The notes beneath the pieces were generated by a model. That model was not told the DNA's origin. It ran no database searches and saw nothing but the letters and a program-made list of their open reading frames with translations. The position numbers and the translations under genes are program-made. A stretch of 64,000 nt of DNA. Source: Persephonella marina EX-H1 (GTDB lineage: Bacteria > Aquificota > Aquificia > Aquificales > Hydrogenothermaceae). The DNA lies in assembly GCF_000021565.1 (NCBI RefSeq), contig NC_012440.1, positions 1,008,210 through 1,072,209 on the forward strand, given 5' to 3'. This document shows, in pieces, positions 8,825 to 16,550 of the stretch; the first letter of the stretch is position 1; each line of letters starts with the position of its first letter.

Positions 8825-9226
8825 TTGGAAGGAAAATCACCTGTTCAGACAACGATAGATAACTGGATAGAAGGTTGGAATGAGAAAAATCTTGATAAGA
8901 TTTTAGAAAATTACGCCGAGACAGCTGAGCTTTTTGATCCTAAAACAAAAGAGGTGATCCCCGAGAAGTTTACACTTGAGGGGATAGACGAACTGAGGAA
9001 GTATTTCTCAGTTATACTGAATGTTTTTCCAGAACTTAAGATAAAGCCTCTCGGTCTGTGGATTAAGGGACACACCGCTCTCCTTGAGTATTACATATAC
9101 ACATCAGAGGAAACAAAGATAGATGTTATCTCAAAATTTTACCTTAACAGGGACTACAAAATTCAGGGACATTTTATATATTATGGTTTAAGTTACAAAG
9201 AGTTGAAGGAGGATAAACCTAATTAA
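8825..9226 (+). CDS. SnoaL/NTF2-like protein
   Basis: A 133-residue protein with the cone-shaped NTF2/SnoaL pattern: an N-terminal helix (TIDNWIEGWNEKNLDKILENYAE), an aspartate-containing strand and several alternating beta strands. Members are diverse small-molecule enzymes or binding proteins, so no function is assigned. It starts at TTG 8825 after AAAGGAGA, and its stop overlaps the nrdR start by one base, so it is in an operon with hemL and nrdR. No conserved catalytic pair is clear enough to name. Confidence 0.65.
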   Translation: MEGKSPVQTTIDNWIEGWNEKNLDKILENYAETAELFDPKTKEVIPEKFTLEGIDELRKYFSVILNVFPELKIKPLGLWIKGHTALLEYYIYTSEETKIDVISKFYLNRDYKIQGHFIYYGLSYKELKEDKPN

Positions 9227-9684
9227 TGAAATGTCCAAAATGTGGATCGCTTAATGATAAGGTTGTTGATACAAGACAGTCAAAAGATGGAACTGTTATA
9301 AGAAGAAGAAGGGAATGTCTTGACTGTGGTTACAGATTTACAACATATGAGAGATTTGAGGAAGAGAAGATAGTTGTTAAAAAGAAAAATGGAACAACAG
9401 AACCTTTTAATAAGGATAAGATAATAAGAGGAATAAGGCTCGCCTCAAAAAACAGACCTGTATCTGAAAAGCAGATGGTAGAGATAGCTGATGAGATAGA
9501 AAAGTATTTACTGGAGGAAGGAAAGCTTGTTGTTGAGAGTACAGAAATAGGGGATCTCGTTCAGGAAAAGCTGAAGAAGATAGATCCTGTATCATACTTA
9601 AGGTTCAAGTCTGTTTACAATGAGTTTCAGGATATAAAGGATTTTGAGAAGGCATTAAAGGAGATAGAGGAAAAAGGGGAGTAA
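9226..9684 (+). CDS. nrdR: Transcriptional repressor NrdR
   Basis: A 152-residue repressor of ribonucleotide reductase genes. Residues 1-45 form the zinc ribbon with CPKC and CLDC and the RRRRECLDCGYRFTTYER block, and the rest is an ATP-cone domain that senses ATP/dATP. Length and architecture match the family closely. It starts overlapping the previous stop by one base. The nrd genes it would control are not in the window. Its stop codon lies inside a perfect inverted repeat that probably ends transcription. Confidence 0.96.
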   Translation: MKCPKCGSLNDKVVDTRQSKDGTVIRRRRECLDCGYRFTTYERFEEEKIVVKKKNGTTEPFNKDKIIRGIRLASKNRPVSEKQMVEIADEIEKYLLEEGKLVVESTEIGDLVQEKLKKIDPVSYLRFKSVYNEFQDIKDFEKALKEIEEKGE

Positions 9685-9694
9685 ACTCCCCTTT
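9673..9694. terminator. Bidirectional hairpin between nrdR and the lipoprotein gene
   Basis: A perfect 10-bp inverted repeat, AAAGGGGAGT and ACTCCCCTTT with two bases between them, overlaps the nrdR stop codon and precedes the convergent lipoprotein gene's end. The T/A-rich stem ends could serve as a short U-tract in both directions. Confidence 0.6.
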
Positions 9695-9698
9695 AAGT

Positions 9699-10889
9699 TT
9701 AAATTGAACATACACCTTCAAGCTCATCAAGACTCTTGATTTCAGACTGTCCATCTATAGTTATTTCCACTTTGGTTATGCCATTTTCAGTGAAAAATCT
9801 GTATCTGGCTCCGTTTATCTCTATAATTCCGCCTCTAAACTCATCTGTCCAGTAATCATAAGTGATAGGGTAAATAGTGCTGAACTGATAGGTTCCCTCA
9901 AAACATACATCAGGTGTGTAATTTATATACACCTTCCCACTGACTGATAGACTCTCAGTATGATTAATATAGTCTATAGTTGAGCTTCTTTTAAAGCTGT
10001 AAAACTTGTACTCAAGGCTGAGGCTATCTGTTCCATCTGTCTCACTGTAAGATATACTTCCGTCTGTTGTCATTGTGATAGATTCCTTATCTTCGGTCTG
10101 TGTCTTTATCTCTTTCCAGCTTATACTGTTTTTAAAGTTACTGATTGTTGACTCATAAGTAATATTGGGAGTAACAGATTTATCTACAGCTCTTATCTTT
10201 CCATTTATTGAAGTTGTTGCTGTTCCTTCAGTCCCTGCAGTGTTTTCACTGTACTTTCCGTAAACTGTTAATGTCTGGAGAACCTCTACTTCTGCTGATG
10301 TATCGGAAAGTTTGAATCCTTTGTTCACTTTAAATGTGTACCCATCATTCCTGTTTCCTTTTAAGCTACCTGTTCCGTGAATTGTTATATCTGTCTCTTG
10401 ACAGCTATTAAACTCAAAGTTTATATCGTAAATCTCATTTGTCTCGTCTATAGTTCCGCTACATTTCCAGTTTCCTCCAATTGTACAGTTTCGAACCGTT
10501 CCATCACAGATACTCTGTGATTGTTGTGAGCTAAGCTGACCGGATTTAAGGATAGAGTCTTTAACCCTCTCTGAAAGATAAACAGTAAGACCAGCAGGTA
10601 TGAATATCTTTTTTGATGAAGATATCTCAGCCTTTGATGTTGGATTTAATATCTGGACTGACAGGACTGACTGAACAGACTGAGTGTTTCCATTAAACAT
10701 ATTCCCAATACTGTTTTGGGGTGCTATGAGAAGTGTAGAGCCTGAGATCGCCTGTTCAGCCTGTTCTGTGCTGGTAATCTGTGATGCAGGTGGAACTGTT
10801 TCCCCTCCTCCACCACCTCCGCCACATGATGTATAAATAACTGAGCCGGTTATAACTATGAAACCTGTTGTGATAAAAAATTTTTTCAT
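9699..10889 (-). CDS. Large predicted lipoprotein of unknown function
   Basis: A 396-residue secreted protein. I place the start at ATG 10889, which follows GGAGGGG; an upstream in-frame ATG lacks a ribosome site. Residues 1-21 look like a lipoprotein signal ending in TSC, then a run of seven glycines as a flexible linker, a common plan for surface lipoproteins. The rest is Ser/Thr/Asn-rich and predicted to be beta-strand-rich, with paired cysteines in CDGTVRNC and near the C-terminus. No known domain is recognised. Tyr at -3 makes the lipobox weak. Monocistronic and convergent to nrdR. Confidence 0.7.
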   Translation of the reverse strand: MKKFFITTGFIVITGSVIYTSCGGGGGGGETVPPASQITSTEQAEQAISGSTLLIAPQNSIGNMFNGNTQSVQSVLSVQILNPTSKAEISSSKKIFIPAGLTVYLSERVKDSILKSGQLSSQQSQSICDGTVRNCTIGGNWKCSGTIDETNEIYDINFEFNSCQETDITIHGTGSLKGNRNDGYTFKVNKGFKLSDTSAEVEVLQTLTVYGKYSENTAGTEGTATTSINGKIRAVDKSVTPNITYESTISNFKNSISWKEIKTQTEDKESITMTTDGSISYSETDGTDSLSLEYKFYSFKRSSTIDYINHTESLSVSGKVYINYTPDVCFEGTYQFSTIYPITYDYWTDEFRGGIIEINGARYRFFTENGITKVEITIDGQSEIKSLDELEGVCSI

Positions 10890-11033
10890 TACATTCCCCT
10901 CCATTTTAAGTCTGTTTATATTAAAAGCTGTCATTAAAAAATTATTAATTCAATACTGGTTATTATTAAAGCTTGAAAAAGACAAAAATATTCAGAGATT
11001 AAATATTAAATATATTTAAAAGGAGGGTGTGAT

Positions 11034-11483
11034 ATGGCTGTTGTTGGTGCATCAAAGATAGAGGCACTCATGAGAAAAGCTGCTGGACTTGATATTGAGA
11101 AAAGTAAGGTGAAGGAGATAACGGATATTGTTGAGAAAAAACTTTACGATCTCCTTCTTATTGGTGAAAGAAATGCAAATTACAATAACAGAGAGGTTAT
11201 ATGGGAGTCAGACATTCCTTTAACAAAAGGATTTTTAGAAAGTATGAAAAAGTTTGTAAAACTTGAGGAAGAGATAGCTATAGAGGATGTTCTGAACTTT
11301 TTAGCAACAATGCCACCATTAAAATATCCTTTAGAGGCAGAACTTGAGAAAAGGCTTCCTGAGATAGTAGGAACACTTATTTACATACTTGCATTACTTA
11401 TTAAAGAGATAGCCCCGGGAGAGAGAAAACCTTCGGTTGAAGATATACAGAAGGCAGGAAAGATCCTTGATCTGACCATGTAG
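11034..11483 (+). CDS. DUF1931 double-histone-fold protein
   Basis: A 149-residue protein matching the DUF1931 family, known structurally from an Aquifex aeolicus homologue in which two histone folds are joined in one chain. Two helical units can be seen, one around residues 5-65 (KIEALMRKAAGLDI...) and one around 75-145 (FVKLEEEIAIEDVLNFLA...). Unlike true histones it is acidic, so DNA wrapping is doubtful and its role is unknown. An AGGAGGG site precedes the ATG. Monocistronic, with a hairpin at its end. Confidence 0.8.
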   Translation: MAVVGASKIEALMRKAAGLDIEKSKVKEITDIVEKKLYDLLLIGERNANYNNREVIWESDIPLTKGFLESMKKFVKLEEEIAIEDVLNFLATMPPLKYPLEAELEKRLPEIVGTLIYILALLIKEIAPGERKPSVEDIQKAGKILDLTM

Positions 11484-11499
11484 GTCAGGTCTCCTTTTT
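11470..11499. terminator. Hairpin between convergent genes
   Basis: CTGACC and GGTCAG pair around a five-base loop, followed by a CT-rich stretch ending in five T residues. The stem overlaps the stop codon of the histone-fold gene and lies just before the end of the leftward small membrane protein gene. Confidence 0.55.
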
Positions 11500-11733
11500 A
11501 TTCTCTTCCTGTTTTACATACTTTTTGTATCTCTCATCTTCCTGTGCGTGTTTCTTCATATATCTGAAGATAAAAACAAAAATACCTATAACTATGGTCC
11601 ACCCAATAAAATGTATAATCCCCTGCATAGCTGTGTAATGGCCTTCATCCATACTTATACTGCCCTGATAAGGCTCCATAACCTTAAAGCCATCAATAAG
11701 TAAACCTGTTAATAGATCTATTAAAATATCCAT
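11485..11733 (-). CDS. Small single-span membrane protein, unknown function
   Basis: An 82-residue protein with one clear membrane segment (IIHFIGWTIVIGIFVFIF) near its middle, then a highly charged lysine- and glutamate-rich tail. No family is recognised. GCAGGTGAGG before the ATG is an acceptable ribosome site. It is convergent with the histone-fold gene and divergent from mrp. The conserved-looking Gly-Ser-Ile-Ser-Met segment before the membrane helix might face the periplasm, but this is a guess. Confidence 0.55.
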   Translation of the reverse strand: MDILIDLLTGLLIDGFKVMEPYQGSISMDEGHYTAMQGIIHFIGWTIVIGIFVFIFRYMKKHAQEDERYKKYVKQEENKKET

Positions 11734-11874
11734 AACCTCACCTGCTTCTTATTTAATTAAAGAATTTTAGCAGATATCAATGTTTTATGTGAAATTTAAG
11801 GTTATGATTGGTATCATAGCTTAATATGATATATGATTTATTCTATTCTAAAATAGTTTTAGCAGGAGGTTTTT

Positions 11875-12945
11875 ATGGCACTTCAGGGTGTAATTGACAG
11901 ACTAAAAAAAACATCTCTTGAGGAGATAGGTGTAAGCTTTTCTCTTGCTGACATACTGAGGGATATGAAGATAGAAGGTAACAGTATCTATATAAAACTA
12001 TTTTCTCCTTCAGATAAGTATCACGATTTTCTAAAGAAAAAAGCGGAACAGGTTTTAAGAGAGATAGGTGCAGAAAATGTAGATATTGAGTTTACAAATG
12101 AGCCACCAAAGGCAACAGCTCCACAGACACCACCTCCACAGGCACAGCAGAATCCTTTTGAGAACAAGAGAAGAATCCCTAAGGTTAAAAAGGTTATAGC
12201 GGTTGCCTCAGGTAAAGGGGGCGTTGGAAAATCAACTGTTGCTGTTAACCTGGCTGCTGCCTTAAAAAGAATGGGTTACGATGTAGGTTATCTTGATGCT
12301 GATATGTATGGACCTTCAGGCCCTACAATGCTTGGAGCTAAAGATAAACAGGTCTTAGCAAGGGAAGACGGTAAACTTATACCACCTGTTGCCCACGGAA
12401 TAAAGATGATGTCCATAGGACTTTTACTCCCATCTGAAGATACACCTGTAATATGGAGAGGACCTGTACTATTTAAGGCTTTATCACAGTTCCTTTTTGA
12501 TATAGACTGGGCTGAAGATCAGCTTGATTTCCTTATAATAGACCTTCCACCAGGAACAGGTGATGTTCAGATAACACTGGGACAGACAGCTGAGATAGAT
12601 GGTGCGGTTATCGTCACAACACCTCAGGATGTAGCTCTTATAGACGTTAAAAAGGGTATCCAGATGTTTAACGAGGTTATGATACCTGTGATAGGAATTG
12701 TTGAGAATATGAGTTACTTTGTGTGCCCAGACTCGGGAAAAAGATACGAGATCTTCGGAAAGAGCAGAACTGAAGAGGTTGCCAAACAGTACAATACAGA
12801 GATCCTTGGAAAAGTACCTATAGAACCTAAGGTTGCTGAGTTTGGTGATCTTGGAATACCCGTTGTTTTAGCAAAAGAGGATTCAGAATCTTCAAAGGCG
12901 TTTATGAGTATAGCAGAGAGAATAATAAAAAAGTTAACCGTTTAA
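11875..12945 (+). CDS. mrp: Mrp/NBP35-type P-loop ATPase, iron-sulfur carrier
   Basis: A 356-residue Mrp/ApbC protein, a cytoplasmic carrier that hands iron-sulfur clusters to apoproteins. An N-terminal MIP18/DUF59 domain covers residues 1-75, a proline-rich linker 78-95, and the deviant Walker A ASGKGGVGKST about 111-121. The family's C-terminal CxxC, which bridges a cluster between subunits, is incomplete: residues 284-287 are CPDS, so the second cysteine is Ser. Mrp proteins without CxxC exist, so it may bind clusters differently. AGGAGG precedes the ATG. It is followed after 17 bases by the cysteine-desulfurase homologue. Confidence 0.9.
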   Translation: MALQGVIDRLKKTSLEEIGVSFSLADILRDMKIEGNSIYIKLFSPSDKYHDFLKKKAEQVLREIGAENVDIEFTNEPPKATAPQTPPPQAQQNPFENKRRIPKVKKVIAVASGKGGVGKSTVAVNLAAALKRMGYDVGYLDADMYGPSGPTMLGAKDKQVLAREDGKLIPPVAHGIKMMSIGLLLPSEDTPVIWRGPVLFKALSQFLFDIDWAEDQLDFLIIDLPPGTGDVQITLGQTAEIDGAVIVTTPQDVALIDVKKGIQMFNEVMIPVIGIVENMSYFVCPDSGKRYEIFGKSRTEEVAKQYNTEILGKVPIEPKVAEFGDLGIPVVLAKEDSESSKAFMSIAERIIKKLTV

Positions 12946-12962
12946 ATGAGGAGGTTTAGATA

Positions 12963-14198
12963 ATGTTAAAGAAAAGAGGTTATGTTTATGCAGACCATCT
13001 GGCAACAACACCTGTTGCAGATGAAGTTTTAGAGGCAATGCTTCCATACTATAAAGATAAATTTGGAAATCCAACCTCCCTTCATCAGTTTGGTGTGGAT
13101 GCAAAAAAAGCGATAAACAGAGCAAGGGAGCAGATAGCCCAGCTCTTAAATATAAGCAGACCTGAGGATATAGTTTACACCTCAGGAGCTATAGAGGCTA
13201 ATAACCTTGCTATAAAAGGATATGCTAAGGCTCCAGGTATAACAAGAAGAGGTAAGCATATCGTTGTCTCAGCTATAGAACACCACTCAATCCTCCACTC
13301 ATGTAAATCACTTGAGAAGGAAGGATTTGAGATAACATATGTCCAGCCTGATCAGTACGGGATAATTCATCCTGATAAGCTTGCAGAAGCTGTAAGAGAG
13401 GATACCATACTTGTTTCTGTAGGTTATGCAAACAGAGAGATAGGAACACTTCAGGATATGCCTGCTCTTGTTAAGGCTGTAAAGGAGAAAAATCCCAGAA
13501 CTGTTTTCCATTCAGACATAGCTGCTGCTGTAGGTCATACACCTGTTGACCTTGAAGGCTGGGGAGTTGATATGGCATCATTCACAGGTCATTACTTCTA
13601 TGCTCCTAAAGGTGTAGGAGGACTGTATGTTAAAAAAGGTGTAAGGCTCAAGCCTTTAATTGAAGGTGGAATACAGGAAGGTGGTAGAAGAGCCGGAACA
13701 GAACCTGTGCCGGAGATTGTTGGTATGGGAGCAGCTGCTGAACTTGCAATAAAAGAGATGGATGACAGGGTTAACAGACTTAAAAAGCTGAGAGACAAAC
13801 TTAAAAAGGGAATAGAAGAGAAGATAGATTATATACAGTTTACAGGTCATCCTGAGAAAAGACTTCCAAATCATCTTTCACTTATTGTTATGTACATTGA
13901 AGGTGAGGCTATGCTCCTAATGCTGAACTACAAAAAGATATACACAGCATCAGGATCAGCATGTGTATCTTTTGCATTAAAACAGTCTCACGTTCTGGCT
14001 GCTATAGGTATTGATAAGGAAGCATCTAACGGATCTATAGTTTTCTCACTTGGAAGGGAAAACAGTGAGGAAGACATAGATTATATAATTGAGGAGTATC
14101 CAAAGGTTATACAGAGATTGAGAGAGATATCTCCTTTTGGTCCTGAAAACTGGGATCAGTTTGCCAAAAAGGCTGACAAGTATAAACATGTGAGATAA
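12963..14198 (+). CDS. IscS/NifS-like protein lacking the PLP lysine (pseudo-desulfurase)
   Basis: A 411-residue class V aminotransferase-fold protein closely following IscS/NifS: DHLATTPV at the start, SGAIEANNLAIKG, YANREIGT and a catalytic-loop cysteine in GSACVSFALKQS (Cys334). Several cofactor and substrate residues are changed. The Schiff-base lysine of SGHK is Tyr211 in TGHYFYAPKGVG, the phosphate-binding Thr of GAT is Ile, the Asp-x-x-Gln glutamine is Ala, and the Arg of SIRFSLGR is Val. Cysteine desulfuration is therefore unlikely, while the loop Cys is kept. Archaeoglobus IscS likewise lacks this lysine and shares a cluster with IscU. Placed between mrp and iscU; GAGGAGG precedes the ATG. 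Confidence 0.85.
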   Translation: MLKKRGYVYADHLATTPVADEVLEAMLPYYKDKFGNPTSLHQFGVDAKKAINRAREQIAQLLNISRPEDIVYTSGAIEANNLAIKGYAKAPGITRRGKHIVVSAIEHHSILHSCKSLEKEGFEITYVQPDQYGIIHPDKLAEAVREDTILVSVGYANREIGTLQDMPALVKAVKEKNPRTVFHSDIAAAVGHTPVDLEGWGVDMASFTGHYFYAPKGVGGLYVKKGVRLKPLIEGGIQEGGRRAGTEPVPEIVGMGAAAELAIKEMDDRVNRLKKLRDKLKKGIEEKIDYIQFTGHPEKRLPNHLSLIVMYIEGEAMLLMLNYKKIYTASGSACVSFALKQSHVLAAIGIDKEASNGSIVFSLGRENSEEDIDYIIEEYPKVIQRLREISPFGPENWDQFAKKADKYKHVR

Positions 14199-14217
14199 GG
14201 GGGACACTCCCCCTTTT
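14197..14217 (+). terminator. Terminator after the desulfurase-like gene
   Basis: AAGGGGG and CCCCCTT pair around a seven-base loop, followed by further T residues, overlapping the stop of the desulfurase-like gene. It separates the mrp pair from the iscU operon and could also end the convergent winged-helix gene. Confidence 0.65.
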
Positions 14218-14218
14218 A

Positions 14219-14398
14219 TTACCCTGAAGGTGCGTAGTAGCATCTTTTAGGTGACTCAATCTTTCCTTCCTTCTTAAGTTTTTTAATTGCCTTCTCAACC
14301 TCTTTTTTATCAAGTCCTGTAAGCTCGGCTATCTCGCCTGATCTTAAAGGCTTTCCTGCTTTCTGCATAGCTTCCAGAACCTGCTGTTCAATACTCAT
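14219..14398 (-). CDS. Small winged-helix DNA-binding protein
   Basis: A 59-residue protein read leftwards from ATG 14398 (GGAGGG upstream) to the stop at 14219. Residues 3-50 fit a minimal winged helix: EQQVLEAMQKAG, then KPLRSGEIAELTGLDKKEVEKA as helix-turn-helix and KKLKKEGKIESPKRCYY as wing, a pattern seen in MarR, FeoC and archaeal TrmB-like mini-regulators. The single Cys lies in the wing. It sits on the opposite strand in the gap between the desulfurase-like gene and iscU, divergent from iscU, so it is a natural candidate regulator of that operon. The ligand is unknown. Confidence 0.72.
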   Translation of the reverse strand: MSIEQQVLEAMQKAGKPLRSGEIAELTGLDKKEVEKAIKKLKKEGKIESPKRCYYAPSG

Positions 14399-14470
14399 AG
14401 AAACCCTCCTGAATTAGTTTTATAATTTATATTTCGTTAACAGGTTAATATGATTTAACTCATTGAGTAA

Positions 14471-14487
14471 TATAACCGCAGGTTATA
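14471..14487. promoter_or_regulatory. Perfect 7-3-7 inverted repeat, candidate operator
   Basis: TATAACC and GGTTATA are separated by GCA in the 129-base gap between the divergent winged-helix gene and iscU. The position, about 40 bases before the iscU ATG and 73 before the regulator's ATG, suits an operator controlling both. A dyad of this size suits a dimeric winged-helix protein. Binding is inferred. Confidence 0.5.
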
Positions 14488-14527
14488 AATTGAGAACAAG
14501 AATTAGCTAACCGGAGGAGGTTTAGAG

Positions 14528-14986
14528 ATGTTTGAGTACACAGAGAAAGTGATGGATCATTTCATGAATCCGAGAAACCTTGGAGAGATACCAAACCCAG
14601 ATGGATATGGACAGTGTGGTAATCCTTCATGTGGTGACGCAATGCTTTTTACTATAAAAGTAAATAAAGAGACAGATGTTATAGAGGATGTTAAGTTCAA
14701 AACATTCGGTTGTGGATCAGCTATTGCTGTTTCATCTGTTTTAACTGAGATGGTTAAAGGAAAACCTATAGATTATGCATTAAACCTTACATACAAAGAG
14801 ATATTTGAGGAACTTGGAGGTCTTCCACCTCAGAAGATACACTGTACAAACCTTGGACTTGAGACATTACATGTTGCTATAAAAGATTACCTTTTAAAAC
14901 AGGGAAGAGTTGAGGAGGCTGCAAAAATACCAGACTGTATAGAAGAAGAGGAAGAAGAAGGTATTGATTTAGAACATGTTGGGTAA
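14528..14986 (+). CDS. iscU: Iron-sulfur cluster scaffold IscU
   Basis: A 152-residue IscU/NifU N-terminal scaffold on which Fe-S clusters are built. All three ligand cysteines are visible: CGNPSCGD with its Asp, KTFGCGSAIAVSS, and KIHCTNLG. The C-terminal acidic extension after residue 138 (EEEEEEG) resembles the Aquifex IscU. A strong GGAGGAGG site lies seven bases before the ATG. The 3' end overlaps the PP-loop gene by 11 bases, starting a six-gene unit (iscU, PP-loop, tusA, DUF1858-like, nifU-C, aroE). The nearest desulfurase homologue is the lysine-lacking one upstream. Confidence 0.96.
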   Translation: MFEYTEKVMDHFMNPRNLGEIPNPDGYGQCGNPSCGDAMLFTIKVNKETDVIEDVKFKTFGCGSAIAVSSVLTEMVKGKPIDYALNLTYKEIFEELGGLPPQKIHCTNLGLETLHVAIKDYLLKQGRVEEAAKIPDCIEEEEEEGIDLEHVG

Positions 14987-16034
14987 GATGAAAGGTAAAA
15001 AAGCTGTAGCTTTATACTCTGGAGGTCTTGATAGTACGCTTGCGATAAAGCTTATCCAGAATCAGGGTATAGATGTTACAGCAGTCCATTTTTATACAGG
15101 GTTCTGTATAACTGAGACAAAAAGAAGACGTGGTGAGAAAAAGGAAGACGGATCTCACTACATGAATCCAGCACTGAAGTACGCTGCAAAATACGGTTTC
15201 AAACTTGAGATAGTTGATATATCTGATGAGTACTTCAATATAGTCACAAATCCTAAATACGGTTACGGCTCAAATATAAATCCATGTATTGACTGCAGGG
15301 CTTTCATGTATAAGAAAGCCAGAGAGATTATGGAAGATATTGGGGCAGACTTCCTTGTCTCAGGTGAGGTTTTAAACCAGAGACCTATGAGCCAGCACCT
15401 TAAAGCTATGAAGATTATAGAAAGGGAAGCCGGTGTCGAAGGTCTTGTTGTAAAACCATTATCCGCAAAAGTTTTACCTCCAACAATTCCTGAGATAAGG
15501 GGATGGGTGGACAGGAATAAGCTAGAAGGTATAGTCGGAAGAAGCAGAAAGAGACAGCTTGAGCTTGCAAAACAGTTCGGGATAGATGAGTACGAACAGC
15601 CTGCAGGAGGATGCTGTTACCTCACAGATGAGAATTTTGCAAGGAAGTACAATGAGGTTATATCATTCCAGGGAAGCATAAGCAGGGATGATCTTTACCT
15701 GCTGACTATAGGAAGACATTTCAGACTTCCTTCCGGAACAAAGGTTATAGTAACAAGAAATGAAGGTGAGGGAAGATTTATCAGAGGACTGAGTAAAAAT
15801 TACTGGTTCTTTGAGCCTGTTGGAAAAGGTGCCGTAGCTATAGCAAAGCCTGTTGAGGATAGAGATCTTACAGATGATGAGATAAAAGCTGTTGCCGATC
15901 TTGTGGCAAGGTACTGTAAAACGGATGAAAACGGAAGAATTAATATTAAATACTCTTCACCACACGGTGAAAAAGAAGGTATAATTTTAGGAGAAAGACT
16001 GAAGGAAGAAAGACTTGAAAGCTGGAGGATATAA
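14976..16034 (+). CDS. PP-loop ATPase, MnmA/ThiI-like sulfurtransferase
   Basis: A 352-residue adenylating enzyme with the PP-loop SGGLDST near residue 15, used by tRNA thiolases to activate the target base. Cysteines cluster in GFCITE, NPCIDCRAF and AGGCCYLTD; such pairs serve as sulfur acceptors or cluster ligands in thiolation enzymes. It resembles proteins often labelled tRNA methyltransferase/thiouridylase in epsilonproteobacteria. A C-terminal region after about residue 245 may bind RNA or the carrier. ATG 14976 gives the overlap with iscU; ATG 14988 is an alternative. Co-transcription with tusA suggests persulfide sulfur is its substrate. The exact modification is unknown. Confidence 0.75.
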   Translation: MLGKMKGKKAVALYSGGLDSTLAIKLIQNQGIDVTAVHFYTGFCITETKRRRGEKKEDGSHYMNPALKYAAKYGFKLEIVDISDEYFNIVTNPKYGYGSNINPCIDCRAFMYKKAREIMEDIGADFLVSGEVLNQRPMSQHLKAMKIIEREAGVEGLVVKPLSAKVLPPTIPEIRGWVDRNKLEGIVGRSRKRQLELAKQFGIDEYEQPAGGCCYLTDENFARKYNEVISFQGSISRDDLYLLTIGRHFRLPSGTKVIVTRNEGEGRFIRGLSKNYWFFEPVGKGAVAIAKPVEDRDLTDDEIKAVADLVARYCKTDENGRINIKYSSPHGEKEGIILGERLKEERLESWRI

Positions 16035-16285
16035 TGGCTGAATTAGAAAACATAAAACCTGATATAACACATGATGCTACAGGAACATACTGCCCTATAC
16101 CGATAACAGAGCTTGCAAAGGTGATGAGACAGGCAAAAAAAGGTCAGATTGTTGAGCTCTTGGCTGATGACGAAGGGGCAATTCAGGATGTACCGGCATG
16201 GTGTGAGACAACAGGTAATGAGTTTCTTGGATACAAAGAAGAAGATGGTGTATATATATTTTATGTAAAGAAAACACAGGACTGA
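16034..16285 (+). CDS. tusA: TusA-family sulfur carrier
   Basis: An 83-residue TusA (SirA-like) protein that carries sulfur as a persulfide on the cysteine of the CPIP motif (Cys20, DATGTYCPIPITEL). The rest matches the two-layer alpha/beta fold, including a second cysteine in PAWCETTGNEFLGY, a pattern seen in many TusA proteins. It overlaps both neighbours by one base, so translation is coupled with the PP-loop enzyme, its likely partner. In Aquificota TusA also serves sulfur oxidation, but no hdr or sox genes are here. Confidence 0.9.
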   Translation: MAELENIKPDITHDATGTYCPIPITELAKVMRQAKKGQIVELLADDEGAIQDVPAWCETTGNEFLGYKEEDGVYIFYVKKTQD

Positions 16286-16539
16286 TGGTAAAGATGAGAA
16301 TAACAGAGGACATTAAGGTTTTTCATCTTCTTGAGGAGTATCCTGAAAGTGAAGAGGTTGTTAGAAAGTACTTTGCATACTTCTACCAGAACAGGCTTGT
16401 TGATATCGCCCTTAAAAGGCTGAGTATAAAGGGAGCTTTTAATGTCCTTGATATACCTCAGGAAAAAAGAGAACAGTTTTTCAGGGAACTTTACGAAAAA
16501 CTAAATTTAGAGATGCCGAGAAATAACAATATAGAATAG
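16285..16539 (+). CDS. DUF1858-like small protein
   Basis: An 84-residue protein beginning MVKMRITEDIKVFHLLEEYPESEEVV, which fits the DUF1858 pattern (a short helical domain often found near hybrid-cluster or iron-sulfur proteins). Unlike many relatives it has no cysteines. ATG 16285 overlaps the tusA stop; ATG 16294 is also possible. Being within the iscU operon it probably assists sulfur or cluster handling, but its biochemical role is not known. Confidence 0.65.
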   Translation: MVKMRITEDIKVFHLLEEYPESEEVVRKYFAYFYQNRLVDIALKRLSIKGAFNVLDIPQEKREQFFRELYEKLNLEMPRNNNIE

Positions 16540-16550
16540 AGGTATTAAAG

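Noticed and set aside
14107-14313. Arg/Lys-rich minus-strand frame overlapping the desulfurase-like gene end
   Set aside because: It is out of frame with the well-supported 59-residue winged-helix gene at 14219-14398, which has a ribosome site and a domain pattern.
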